Below the pieces are notes generated by a model that had not been told where the DNA came from, did no database searches, and saw only the letters and a program-made list of their open reading frames with translations. 64,000 nucleotides of DNA from Duganella guangzhouensis (GTDB taxonomy: Bacteria; Pseudomonadota; Gammaproteobacteria; Burkholderiales; Burkholderiaceae_D): NCBI RefSeq assembly GCF_009674535.1, contig NZ_WKJK01000011.1, forward strand, positions 203,104 to 267,103, written 5' to 3'. Shown piece after piece: positions 14,350-26,998 of the stretch; the stretch's first letter is position 1; each line of letters opens with the position of its first letter. The position numbers and the translations under genes were made by a program.

Positions 14350-16259
14350 GCTGGCACGCGTGCTTGCTGCTGTTCGAGCAGCGCAAAGATGGCGTCCTTG
14401 GACAATACATACTGGTCCATCAGCACGTCCTTCAGCTCGGTGATCTGTGCGCGATAGTCTTCGATCGCGGTTAGGGTGTAGCTGTACAGCTCGTCGGCCT
14501 TGGCTTCCACTTGGCCGAGGTCGGCTTCCTTGTCCTTGAACTGGCTGTGGTCGATCTTGGAGCGCGAGTACATCGATAGTTTGTTGACCATCAGATCCAG
14601 CATCGAGGTGGCTTTTTCGATGTCGTTCTGGCTGCCGATCGAGATGCCGCGCGCGCCGTAGAACAGTTCTTCCGCCGCCACGCCGCCGTACAGCTGGATC
14701 ACGTCGCGTTCCAGTTCTTCCAGCGTTTTCAGGCCGACGTCGTCGGAGGCCGACAGCACATAGCCCAGCGCGTTCAGCTTGGACACCGATTCGGTGCTGA
14801 TCTTCAGCATGGGCGAGCGTTCCTTGACTTCGGCCAGCGGCAAGCCTTCGCGCAGCCAAGGATCGATCTGCATAAAGAAGTGGCCCAGTTCGTGCAGTGC
14901 GACGCGTTCGCGCTGGCGGGTTTTCTCGGCGGTGGTGGCGCGGTCGGTGAGGCCGATGGTGGCGCGTTCAAAGGCCCGGAACATCAGGTCGGTGTTGATG
15001 ACCTTGCTTTCCTGGATGGCCAGCATGCTGGCGCGCTCGACCACGGTCTGCAACACGGCCGGACTGAGGTTGGCGGTGATCTCGGCCACTTGGTCGAGGT
15101 TGAGGTCGTCCCAGTCCACGCATTTGTCGGCCTTGCGCGCCAGGAAGGAGCGCAGCAGTTCGCGCCGCTCGTTCTTGTTCGGCAGGCGGAAGTTGATCTT
15201 GACCGAGAAGCGGCGCAGCATGGCTTCGTCCATGCGGCTGGAACTGTCGTCAAAGTTGGAGGCGACCACCCAGATCACGCCCTGGGCGTCGTCGCTGCGC
15301 ACGCCGTCGAGCAGGCTGAGCAGCGTATTGGCGGTGTCGTCTTCCCATTTCTTTTCGCCGCGGCCACGCGGCATGAACAGGCTCTGCGCTTCGTCGAGGA
15401 AGATGATGCAGTTGCCGCGTGCCTTGGCCTTGCGGTGCAGCGCGTGCAGCGCCTTGGAGCCGCCGCCGATGTAGCCCGATTCCAGCGCCGAGCCGGAAGC
15501 CTGGATCAGCGGAATATTCAAGCGCTTGGCCAGATAACCGGCCAGCTTGGTCTTGCCGGTGCCGGCCGGGCCGGTCAGCATGACGTTGAACGGTTTGTCG
15601 ATGTCGTGCTCTTTATACAGTGCGCGGTTGCGTATCATGTCTTCCAGGTGCAGCACTTCCTGTTTGATATCTTCCATGCCGATCAGGTCGTCCAGGCTGC
15701 CGCCCAGTTGGTCGGGCGTCAGCACGCTGGCGTTGAGACCGTTGCCGGGCAGGCCATTTTTCAGCAGGAACAATGCCAGCACCAGCAGCAGGATGTCCAC
15801 CAGGTGGCGGATCAGGAAGGCGCCCACCCGCAACAGCAGGTTGCCCTCATCGTCCTGCATCACCGCCTTGTGCGAGGCCAGATAATCGTCGCGGGCGATG
15901 GCATAGGGAATGTCATTGCGCAGCAGCACTTCGCGTTCCAGGCTCAGGTGGGTATTGCCCGGCACTTTGACCACGTACAGTTTGACGTCGTTCTTCAGCT
16001 TGTAGATATAGCGCGGCGCCTCCGACTGCGGCGCGGCGATCAGCAGGTACTCCAGCTGGGCGCGCTTGGCCGGCAGCGCCGTGATCTGGGCGATGTCCTG
16101 GCTGCGCAGCACCGGGCTGCTGTCCTGCGCCACCTCGGCGCGCACGCCGATCAAAATGGCCAGCGCGGCGGTCAGCACCAGCAGGGCGGCGCGCACGTAG
16201 TTGTTCCGAAGAGCAGTTTGAAGTTTGTACAGTGTGAACATATGCATCATCCAGGGCAT
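14340..16259 (-). CDS. FtsH-like membrane AAA+ zinc metalloprotease, divergent paralogue
   Basis: A 639-aa membrane-anchored AAA+ protease related to FtsH. There is a membrane helix at about 24-41 and a second at about 153-168, with a periplasmic segment between. Walker A is GPAGTGKT (230-237), Walker B is IIFLDE (285-290) and an arginine-finger MLRRF lies near 348. The pore loop is YIGGG rather than the usual FVGVG. The protease motif is HELGH (456-460; canonical FtsH has HEAGH), with the likely third zinc ligand Asp546 in GSQNDIEKAT. It is probably an accessory protease rather than the housekeeping FtsH, which normally pairs with rlmE. The start is uncertain among closely spaced ATGs (16259, 16250, 16247, 16241). 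Confidence 0.85.
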   Translation of the reverse strand: MPWMMHMFTLYKLQTALRNNYVRAALLVLTAALAILIGVRAEVAQDSSPVLRSQDIAQITALPAKRAQLEYLLIAAPQSEAPRYIYKLKNDVKLYVVKVPGNTHLSLEREVLLRNDIPYAIARDDYLASHKAVMQDDEGNLLLRVGAFLIRHLVDILLLVLALFLLKNGLPGNGLNASVLTPDQLGGSLDDLIGMEDIKQEVLHLEDMIRNRALYKEHDIDKPFNVMLTGPAGTGKTKLAGYLAKRLNIPLIQASGSALESGYIGGGSKALHALHRKAKARGNCIIFLDEAQSLFMPRGRGEKKWEDDTANTLLSLLDGVRSDDAQGVIWVVASNFDDSSSRMDEAMLRRFSVKINFRLPNKNERRELLRSFLARKADKCVDWDDLNLDQVAEITANLSPAVLQTVVERASMLAIQESKVINTDLMFRAFERATIGLTDRATTAEKTRQRERVALHELGHFFMQIDPWLREGLPLAEVKERSPMLKISTESVSKLNALGYVLSASDDVGLKTLEELERDVIQLYGGVAAEELFYGARGISIGSQNDIEKATSMLDLMVNKLSMYSRSKIDHSQFKDKEADLGQVEAKADELYSYTLTAIEDYRAQITELKDVLMDQYVLSKDAIFALLEQQQARVPAQA

Positions 16260-16636
16260 GATGCCGGGGCTGGGCGCGGGGTAGGGCGCTGCAGCCAGGG
16301 CCGCCGTGACCGGCCGCGCAAAGTGGGGCGCAACCGGGTGACTAGGTGTCTTGCGATTGAGTCATGCCGTACGGCAACTCATTGCGTAACTATAGCGGGA
16401 TAGTCGGGGTTTGTATCGCTTTGTGCCCATAAAAACAGCAGGCCTGCAACAGATTGCAGTTGAGCTACCGTTTATCCCCGATTTTTGCAGTTGGTCCGCG
16501 CGCTTTTGCGGCTCGTCGCATGACGCGGATCTTTGCAAAATGGTTTGTTAATCTGCTCACGTCAACTGCTGTCAAACGCGTAACAGCGGTGGCTTCCGAA
16601 GTTCAATCAGTACAACCTACTTATTTGGAGCACACC
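16260..16636. other. Intergenic region between divergent genes
   Basis: A 377-bp gap between the FtsH-like gene and the small secreted protein, expected to hold both promoters. A perfect 10-bp palindrome GCAGGCCTGC lies near 16439. No gene or RNA element is recognised. Confidence 0.4.
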
Positions 16637-17035
16637 ATGAAATCGATCCTGCTTGGCGTCGTAGCCGCGCTCGCCCTGACGTCCCTGCCTGCCGTGCACG
16701 CTGAAGATAGCAGCGTCAGCATTCAAGCCCCACGCATCGCCCGCTATTACATGGACCCGGTCGAATTCCGCACCTATAGCAATACCTATCAGCTGGAAAA
16801 TGGCCAGACCATCAACTTCCGTCAGCGCATGACCATGATGTACACCCAGTTGGAAGATGGCCGCAGCGTGCGCATCTATGCAGTCTCGCCCAAGGCTTTC
16901 GTCACCGAAACCGGGGTGCGCATCGAGTTCCGCGATGAGGGCGAAACCGTGGCCATCACCGATTTCCAGAAACTGCCGATGGCCAAGGTGCAGGGCAGCG
17001 GCACCATTGTGATGGCGGCCGCGCGTCAACAGTAA
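16637..17035 (+). CDS. Small secreted protein of unknown function
   Basis: A 132-aa protein with a clear Sec signal peptide (MKSILLGVVAALALTSLPAV, cut after VHA). The mature part is rich in Arg/Thr/Tyr strands (MDPVEFRTYSNTYQLENG, MTMMYTQLEDGRSVRIYAVS) and ends with a GSGTIVMAAARQQ tail. It is likely a periplasmic beta-rich protein; no named family is recognised. The ATG is preceded by TTTGGAGCACACC. It stands alone, converging with the glycosyltransferase gene 27 bp downstream. Confidence 0.75.
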   Translation: MKSILLGVVAALALTSLPAVHAEDSSVSIQAPRIARYYMDPVEFRTYSNTYQLENGQTINFRQRMTMMYTQLEDGRSVRIYAVSPKAFVTETGVRIEFRDEGETVAITDFQKLPMAKVQGSGTIVMAAARQQ

Positions 17036-17062
17036 GTCTGAAGCGCGCCTGCGCCGCCGGCT

Positions 17063-18787
17063 TTAGTCGGCGCGGCGGTACAGGCGGAAGCGTTCTTCGC
17101 GGTCGGCCGGACGTCGGCCTTCCCACAGCAACACCCATTGCTTGCCACGGAACTGCGGCTGGATTTCATGGTCGTCGCGCAGCTTGACGCTGTCTTGCAG
17201 CAGCAGCAGCTGGCAGCGCTCCTCTTCAACGCCGGCAAACGGCAGTTGCGCATAGTAGGCGAACGAGGCGCGCTGCGCCGGTCCCACATTCGATTCGATG
17301 CAGCGGGTGCCCGGCGGTAGCTTGTCGGCGATCTGGCGCGCCACGCTGGCGTAGCTCTTGCTGTAGTTCATGTCCGGCAGGAACAGCGTCATCAGCAGGA
17401 TCCAGATCAGGATCAGGCCGCCGGAGGACAATACCACCGCGCGCCACAGCACCGATGGCCGGCGCGACACGCGCCAGTGCACCAGCACAAACCAGCCCAG
17501 CGTGGCGGTCAGTGCCACCAAAAAGCCGGCCCATCCCAGTTCGGGCGTGAAGCCCGGCACCAGCTTGAGCGCGTTCTTGGCGGCCTGTGCCGGCCAGCCG
17601 GTCAGCTTGGCAAACCAGAACACCCAGATTACGGCGGCGCAGGCGGTCAGCGCCATCACCGAGAACCAGTCGATGGCGTTGATGGCGCCGCGCTTCATGG
17701 TCAGCAGGCCGAACGCGGCCATGATGGCCAGCGGCGGCAGCAGCACCAGCAACTGGCCTTGTTCGGGCGCCGGATGGAATAACGTCAGCACCAGGCCCAT
17801 CACCACGAACGCCAGCGGCACCACAATGTGCAGCACGCCGCGCTGGCGGCGCCAGGCCCATACCGCCCAGCCGGCAAACGGCCAGGCTGGCCAGAAGAAC
17901 CACATGCCGACCCGGAAGAAGAATTTCAGCGACATCAGGCTCGGCCAGTCCAACTGCAGCCAGTTCCAGCCCAGCCAGGCGTTCAGCGGTTGCTGGTGAT
18001 AAGGCTCCAGCAGTTGCGACGGGATCAGCCACAGCGCGGTGATCAGCGCGCCGACGGCCAGCATCGCGCCCAGGTCGCGCACCGCGCGGATGGCGGGCTG
18101 GGCGAGGAAACGGGTGCAGGCGAACAGGGCCAGGATCAGGCATACCGGCGTCAGCCAGCCACGTGTCAGCGTCATCAGGCCGATCGCCAGACCGCTCAGC
18201 GCGGCGTTGCGCAGCGATGGTTTTTCCACATAGCGCACGGTGCGGTACAGCAGGAAGGCGGTCATCGCCACCTGCAGCGATTCGGGCGTGGTTTCGTGGC
18301 TGTGCAGCAGCAGGCCGAGGCAGCCGAGGTAGATCAGCACGGCGGCGTCGGCCAGCGTGCGGCCGAAGTCGTCCGGTTCGGGCTGGCCGCCAAAGGCCAG
18401 CCGCAGCGGTTGCGCGTCCTGGCGGCGGCCCAGATGGAAGGTGGCGTACCACAGCGACAGCACGCCCAGCAGGAAGCCGCCGACGGTGGCCATGCGCGCG
18501 GCCAGCACGTCGCCCATCAGCCAGCCGAACAGTTTGATGCACAGCGCCCCCAGCCAGAACGCCAGCGGGCCTTCGTCCGGCCACGACAGGCCGGCGATAT
18601 TCGGCCACAGCCAGTCTTGCCAGGTGCCGTGCGCCATGGTCCACATGATGCCGAAGCTGGCGGCGTCGTCGTTCTTCCACGGCTCGCGGCCGATCAGTCC
18701 AGGCAGGATGTACAGCAGGCCGAGGGCGAACAGCGCCCAACGCGGCAGGGCCAGGGTGGCGGCGGCGGGAAGACGTACTGGCTTCAT
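17063..18787 (-). CDS. ArnT/PMT-like membrane glycosyltransferase
   Basis: A 574-aa polytopic inner-membrane protein of the GT39/GT83 (protein mannosyltransferase/ArnT) type. The first periplasmic loop carries the acidic pair in GREPWKNDDAASFG, the expected catalytic and metal-binding site, after membrane helix 1 (ALFALGLLYILPGLIG). About ten to twelve membrane helices follow, then a C-terminal periplasmic domain of about 110 residues. Family members transfer sugars from polyprenyl phosphate to lipid A or other acceptors; the acceptor here cannot be told. Monocistronic. Confidence 0.85.
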   Translation of the reverse strand: MKPVRLPAAATLALPRWALFALGLLYILPGLIGREPWKNDDAASFGIMWTMAHGTWQDWLWPNIAGLSWPDEGPLAFWLGALCIKLFGWLMGDVLAARMATVGGFLLGVLSLWYATFHLGRRQDAQPLRLAFGGQPEPDDFGRTLADAAVLIYLGCLGLLLHSHETTPESLQVAMTAFLLYRTVRYVEKPSLRNAALSGLAIGLMTLTRGWLTPVCLILALFACTRFLAQPAIRAVRDLGAMLAVGALITALWLIPSQLLEPYHQQPLNAWLGWNWLQLDWPSLMSLKFFFRVGMWFFWPAWPFAGWAVWAWRRQRGVLHIVVPLAFVVMGLVLTLFHPAPEQGQLLVLLPPLAIMAAFGLLTMKRGAINAIDWFSVMALTACAAVIWVFWFAKLTGWPAQAAKNALKLVPGFTPELGWAGFLVALTATLGWFVLVHWRVSRRPSVLWRAVVLSSGGLILIWILLMTLFLPDMNYSKSYASVARQIADKLPPGTRCIESNVGPAQRASFAYYAQLPFAGVEEERCQLLLLQDSVKLRDDHEIQPQFRGKQWVLLWEGRRPADREERFRLYRRAD

Positions 18788-18844
18788 CGATTAATCTGTT
18801 TTTATGAGTAGAACCGGAGTATGCAGCAAAATGGTGCGTGAAAC

Positions 18845-18873
18845 AAAAAAAGCAGCCAGAGGCTGCTTTTTTT
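18845..18873 (-). terminator. Terminator after rpmE2
   Basis: The hairpin AGCAGCC-aga-GGCTGCT has A and T tracts on both sides, 17 bp past the rpmE2 stop. It can also act on transcripts arriving from the other strand. Confidence 0.85.
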
Positions 18874-18889
18874 ATCGGAGCGGCTGAAA

Positions 18890-19159
18890 TTAGCCAGCAG
18901 CGACGGCGGTTTTCGAACCGACCGAACCGAACTTCTGGCGGAATTTCTCAACGCGGCCAGCGGTATCGACGATTTTGTGTTTGCCGGTGTAGAACGGGTG
19001 CGATTCAGCCGAAACCTCGATCTTGATCAGCGGGTATTCTTTACCGTTGTGCTCGATCTTTTCGCGGGTTTGGATGGTCGAACGGGTGACGAATTTGAAG
19101 TCGCACGACAGGTCGTGGAAAACAACTTCGCGGTATTCTGGGTGACCTTCTGGTTTCAT
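18890..19159 (-). CDS. rpmE2: 50S ribosomal protein L31, type B
   Basis: An 89-aa L31 of the zinc-free (type B, C-minus) class, which replaces the zinc-binding form under zinc limitation in many bacteria. It opens MKPEGHPEYREVVFHDLSCD and contains TRSTIQTREKIEHNGKEYPL and SHPFYTGKHKIVDTAGRVE. The paired CxxC motif of the type A protein is absent. The start at 19159 is fixed by conservation with L31; a longer in-frame ORF upstream is not conserved. It sits downstream of rho on the same strand. Confidence 0.96.
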   Translation of the reverse strand: MKPEGHPEYREVVFHDLSCDFKFVTRSTIQTREKIEHNGKEYPLIKIEVSAESHPFYTGKHKIVDTAGRVEKFRQKFGSVGSKTAVAAG

Positions 19160-19285
19160 TTTGTAGCCTCGGTTAGTTTGGTAGCCAAACAGCACTTCGT
19201 CGGTCGATCCTACCTCGTGACCCGATTGCCGCTCACTTGCCAGAGTTAAAAATAATGCGATCGACGATTATACTGGTGTAAACGC

Positions 19286-19312
19286 AAACAGGCAACCAGT
19301 GGTTGCCTGTTT
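19286..19312 (-). terminator. Terminator after rho
   Basis: A perfect 12-bp stem with a 3-nt loop (AAACAGGCAACC-act-GGTTGCCTGTTT on the minus strand), 19 bp downstream of the rho stop. The U-tract is short but present. Confidence 0.8.
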
Positions 19313-19331
19313 GTTAAGGCGGGCTAATGAA

Positions 19332-20594
19332 TTAGCCGCCGCGGCGCATCATATCGAAGAACTCGTTGTTGTTCTTCGTGGCGCGCATTTTGTCGAGGAT
19401 GAACTCCATCGCCTCGATCTCGTCCATCGAGTACAGCAGCTTGCGCAGGATCCAGATCTTCTGCAGCTGGTCCGGCTTGATCAGCAGTTCCTCGCGGCGG
19501 GTGCCCGATTTGTTCAGGTTGATCGACGGGTAGACGCGTTTCTCGGCCAGGCGGCGCTCCAGGTGCACCTCCATATTGCCGGTACCCTTGAATTCTTCGT
19601 AAATCACGTCATCCATGCGCGAACCGGTTTCGATCAGCGCGGTGGCGACGATGGTCAGCGAACCGCCTTCTTCGACGTTACGGGCGGCGCCGAAGAAGCG
19701 TTTCGGACGTTGCAGCGCGTTGGCGTCGACACCACCGGTCAGCACCTTGCCCGAGGCCGGGATCACGGTGTTGTAGGCGCGCGCCAGACGGGTGATCGAG
19801 TCCAGCAGGATGACCACGTCTTTTTTCATTTCGACCAGGCGCTTGGCTTTTTCCAGCACCATCTCGGCGACCTGCACGTGGCGGGTGGCCGGTTCGTCGA
19901 AGGTCGAGGCGACGACTTCGCCGCGCACCGAGCGTTGCATCTCGGTCACCTCTTCCGGACGTTCGTCGATCAGCAGCACGATCAGCGTAACGTCGGGGTG
20001 ATTCGAGGTGATGGCATGGGCGATGTGCTGCAGCATGACCGATTTACCGGATTTCGGCGACGCCACCAGCAGGCCGCGCTGGCCCTTGCCGATCGGCGCG
20101 ATCAGGTCGATGATGCGGCCGGTGATGTTTTCGGTGCCGTTGATGTCGCGTTCCAGGCGCAGCGGCTCTTGCGGGTGCAGCGGCGTCAGATTCTCAAACA
20201 GAATGCGGTGTTTCGAGGCTTCCGGCGATTCGCCGTTGACCTTGTCGACCTTGACCAGCGCGAAATAGCGCTCGCCATCTTTCGGGGTACGCACTTCGCC
20301 CTCGATCGAATCGCCGGTGTGCAGATTGAAACGGCGGATTTGCGACGGCGAAATGTAGATGTCGTCGGTGGAGGCCATGTAGCTGGCGTCCGGCGAACGC
20401 AGGAAGCCGAAACCGTCCGGCAGCACTTCCAGGGCGCCATCGCCGAAGATTTGCTCGCCCGATTTGGCGCGTTTTTTCAGGATGGCGAACATCAACTCTT
20501 GCTTGCGCAAACGCGCCGCATTGTCGATATCCAGTCCGATGGCCATTTCCAACAACGCCGAAACGTGTAAGGCCTTCAATTCAGATAGATGCAT
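19332..20594 (-). CDS. rho: Transcription termination factor Rho
   Basis: A 420-aa hexameric RNA helicase that ends transcription at Rho-dependent sites. The N-terminal helix bundle (MHLSELKALHVSALLEMA) is followed by the RNA-binding cold-shock-like domain (GFGFLRSPDASYMASTDDIY). The Walker A motif is ASPKSGKSV, where E. coli Rho has PPKAGKT; the LLIDERPEEVTEM and DSITRLARAYN motifs and the GALIETGSR-like region (TALIETGSRMDD) follow. Length matches the family. It is downstream of trxA (120-bp gap) as in many proteobacteria. Confidence 0.98.
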   Translation of the reverse strand: MHLSELKALHVSALLEMAIGLDIDNAARLRKQELMFAILKKRAKSGEQIFGDGALEVLPDGFGFLRSPDASYMASTDDIYISPSQIRRFNLHTGDSIEGEVRTPKDGERYFALVKVDKVNGESPEASKHRILFENLTPLHPQEPLRLERDINGTENITGRIIDLIAPIGKGQRGLLVASPKSGKSVMLQHIAHAITSNHPDVTLIVLLIDERPEEVTEMQRSVRGEVVASTFDEPATRHVQVAEMVLEKAKRLVEMKKDVVILLDSITRLARAYNTVIPASGKVLTGGVDANALQRPKRFFGAARNVEEGGSLTIVATALIETGSRMDDVIYEEFKGTGNMEVHLERRLAEKRVYPSINLNKSGTRREELLIKPDQLQKIWILRKLLYSMDEIEAMEFILDKMRATKNNNEFFDMMRRGG

Positions 20595-20664
20595 ATTGTT
20601 TGAGTATCCCGCGACGGGAAAGTAAAGGTAGGGGAGGGAACTACGTGGGTTGTCTCATTTTATA

Positions 20665-20693
20665 CGGTGGCGGCGCGGGCGCGGCGCCACCGG
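20665..20693 (-). terminator. GC-rich hairpin after trxA, weak terminator candidate
   Basis: GGTGGCG and CGCCACC arms enclose a GC-rich centre, 20 bp past the trxA stop and in front of rho. No U-tract follows, so it may only attenuate read-through into rho or be fortuitous. Confidence 0.3.
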
Positions 20694-20714
20694 TACAACG
20701 TAGCAGTATCTTAC

Positions 20715-21041
20715 TTAGATATTGCTGTCGATGAAAGAGGTCAGCTGGCCTTTTGCCATTGCGCCAACCTTTTGAGCGGCGGCGACGCCGTTCTTGAACA
20801 GGATCAGGGTCGGGATGCCGCGGATGCCGAACTTGGCCGGTACGGCCTGGTTCGAGTCAACGTCCATCTTGGCGATCTGGATCTTGCCGTCGTATTCCTT
20901 GGCGACTTCTTCCAGGATCGGGGCGATGCTCTTGCAAGGACCGCACCATTCGGCCCAGAAGTCGACCAGCACAGGGCGGTCGGATTTCAGCACGTCGGCG
21001 TCAAAGGAAGCATCGGTAATGTGTTTGATATTTTCGCTCAT
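20715..21041 (-). CDS. trxA: Thioredoxin 1
   Basis: A 108-aa cytosolic thioredoxin with active site WCGPC (residues 32-36) inside the conserved FWAEWCGPCKSIAPIL, a cis-proline loop GIRGIPTLILF, and a C-terminal helix. Length and all key residues are standard. It provides reducing power for ribonucleotide reductase, PAPS reductase and methionine sulfoxide reductases. It lies upstream of rho on the same strand. GAGGAAACT precedes the ATG. Confidence 0.98.
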   Translation of the reverse strand: MSENIKHITDASFDADVLKSDRPVLVDFWAEWCGPCKSIAPILEEVAKEYDGKIQIAKMDVDSNQAVPAKFGIRGIPTLILFKNGVAAAQKVGAMAKGQLTSFIDSNI

Positions 21042-21236
21042 AGTTTCCTCAATCGAGGTCAGATAAGTAATAACGCCTGGGGACGGACCTCAAACGCTGC
21101 CATGAGCAGCAGTTGGGTGCCATTTGCACGATTTCAATGTCTCGGAGGGGATGGCAACAAGGTCGGCAGGCGAGGGATGGCGTAAATAATAACCCATTTT
21201 TTGGAAATGTGCGGTGGTTTGTCGAAACCCTCTAAA

Positions 21237-21653
21237 CTATTTGCCAAGATTGCCCGGCAGCGTGGCCGCCGACACCCGGCAATGGCCGGCGGCGCGCTGG
21301 ATCAGCGCCGCCAGCGCCTCCGGTTCCAGCGGCTTGGCGATGGCGTCCAGAATCGTCAGTCCCTGCGCCTCGGCGACGCGGGCGGCGGTGCGCAGCACGG
21401 CCGGATCGACACTGGACAGCAGCACCACGCAACCGCCGTATTGCTGGGCCGCCGCCAGGCGCAGGAAGTCGATGCCGTCCATGACCGGCATCGACAGGTC
21501 GCACACCACCAGCTCGGGCGGGCGCAAACGCAGCTCGATCAGGGCGCGGCGGCCGTCGGTCTCGCGCACCACGGTGTGGTCGCCCAGGCTGGTCACCATG
21601 TCGGCCAGCAGGTCCAGCATGAAGGTATCGTCGTCCAGCAGCAAAATCCGCAT
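21237..21653 (-). CDS. Response regulator, stand-alone receiver domain
   Basis: A 138-aa CheY-like receiver without an output domain. The acidic pocket is DDD at residues 7-9, the phospho-acceptor Asp52 is in VVCDLSMPVMDG, the conserved Ser is in LLSSVD and the Lys in AIAKPLEPEAL. Its ATG lies 1 bp after the stop of the giant hybrid kinase on the same strand, so they form an operon, and phosphotransfer from the kinase Hpt domain to this receiver is likely. The output partner is unknown. Confidence 0.92.
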   Translation of the reverse strand: MRILLLDDDTFMLDLLADMVTSLGDHTVVRETDGRRALIELRLRPPELVVCDLSMPVMDGIDFLRLAAAQQYGGCVVLLSSVDPAVLRTAARVAEAQGLTILDAIAKPLEPEALAALIQRAAGHCRVSAATLPGNLGK

Positions 21654-21654
21654 A

Positions 21655-25932
<4,278 letters not shown>

Positions 25933-26152
25933 GAGTTTCCCTTTCGGTGGGTCATGCGTGCTGGAGGTGGGGAAACTATAGCATCGAAGCCGAAGCCGTT
26001 GGCATTGGCGTGACAAGAAAACGTTTGCATACTGCGCGAACGCAAAACCGCGCAAAAATTCACCTTTTACGGTGGTTTCAGTGACAATTGGTGAGAAAGC
26101 GCGGCGGCGGTCCGCCGCGCCGTGGCTTGCGCGGTAATAGCAAGTACTTGAT

Positions 26153-26872
26153 CTAGTTGAAGCTGCCGGCGAACTGGTAGCGGTGACCGGGATGCCACAT
26201 GGTCACCAGCGAGGCGATCATGCCGCCGGAGCGGGTCTGGCGCTTGAGCACCAGGCAAGCCTGCTTGGTGTCGATGGCCAGCATGTCGGCGATGTCGCGC
26301 GGCGCCGCCAGCGCTTCCACGCTGTAGGTGGCGCCCTGTAGCGGCGCGGCCTGCATCAGGTATTCGTTGGGCGTGAGATGGGCGAAGTCCTGCTCCATGT
26401 AATCCGGCGCGCACTGCGGGTTGACCCAGCGGTCCTCGACCTGAATCGGCACGCCGTTTTCAAAGTGGACGATCACCGAGTGGAACAGCGGATGGCCGGA
26501 CGGCAGGTCGAACTGCTTGGCCATCAGATCGCTGGCCTTGATGCGCTCCAGTTGCTGCAGGCTGCTGCGGTGGGCGTGGCCGCGCGCGCGCACCTCGTCG
26601 GCGATCGACTTAATCTGCAGCAGCGTGGCCTGGTATTTTTGCTGGGCCACGTAGGTGCCCGAACCCTGGCGACGCGTCAGCACCTGCTCGGCGGTCAGCT
26701 CGCGCACGGCGCGGTTGACGGTCATGCGCGAAACGCCAAACTGTTTGACCAGTGCCTGCTCGGATGGAATCACGTCGCCTTCTTTCCAGGTGCCGGCGGC
26801 GATTTCGGCCATCAGGTAGTCTTTGATGCGCTGGAAGATGGGGGTGCTGTCTTGCGTACTTTGATCGTTCAA
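26153..26872 (-). CDS. hutC: Histidine utilization repressor HutC (GntR family)
   Basis: A 239-aa GntR/HutC-type repressor. The N-terminal winged helix has PSEQALVKQFGVSRMTVNRAV; the C-terminal UTRA domain (about 95-235) includes SVIVHFENGVPIQVEDRWVN and PNEYLMQ, as in HutC proteins that bind urocanate. It should repress hutUHGFDI and be released by urocanate. It is not next to the operon: about 8 kb and several unrelated genes intervene. A HutC-like palindrome lies in the hutU promoter (34767-34782). It is divergent from ada. Confidence 0.9.
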   Translation of the reverse strand: MNDQSTQDSTPIFQRIKDYLMAEIAAGTWKEGDVIPSEQALVKQFGVSRMTVNRAVRELTAEQVLTRRQGSGTYVAQQKYQATLLQIKSIADEVRARGHAHRSSLQQLERIKASDLMAKQFDLPSGHPLFHSVIVHFENGVPIQVEDRWVNPQCAPDYMEQDFAHLTPNEYLMQAAPLQGATYSVEALAAPRDIADMLAIDTKQACLVLKRQTRSGGMIASLVTMWHPGHRYQFAGSFN

Positions 26873-26919
26873 ACCGCTGTCTCCTCGTGAATGGTCATTC
26901 TAGCATCGCCTGCTTGTAC

Positions 26920-26969
26920 AATTCAAAAGCAAGAGGCGGAGTGCGATGGTTTTTTGTGCTGGCTAAGAT
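26920..26969 (+). promoter_or_regulatory. ada promoter with Ada box
   Basis: AAT-N6-GCAA (26920-26932) matches the E. coli Ada recognition rule (A box AAT, B box GCAA, six bases apart). A candidate -10 TAAGAT is at 26964-26969, placing the box about 44-56 bp upstream of the predicted start of transcription. The -35 region is weak, as expected for an activator-dependent promoter. Autoregulation by methylated Ada is inferred. Confidence 0.6.
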
Positions 26970-26998
26970 GGCTGCATTCCCCCGATACGGAGTCTGAG

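Noticed and set aside
14880..16403. 507-codon frame opposite the FtsH-like gene
   Set aside because: Composition of an antisense frame (Gln/His/Val-rich), no start signal; the opposite strand holds a clear AAA protease.
26913..26922. TTGTACAA near hutC as a second HutC operator
   Set aside because: It lacks the two central bases between half-sites seen in the hut promoter palindrome, so spacing is wrong; an 8-bp palindrome is expected by chance.
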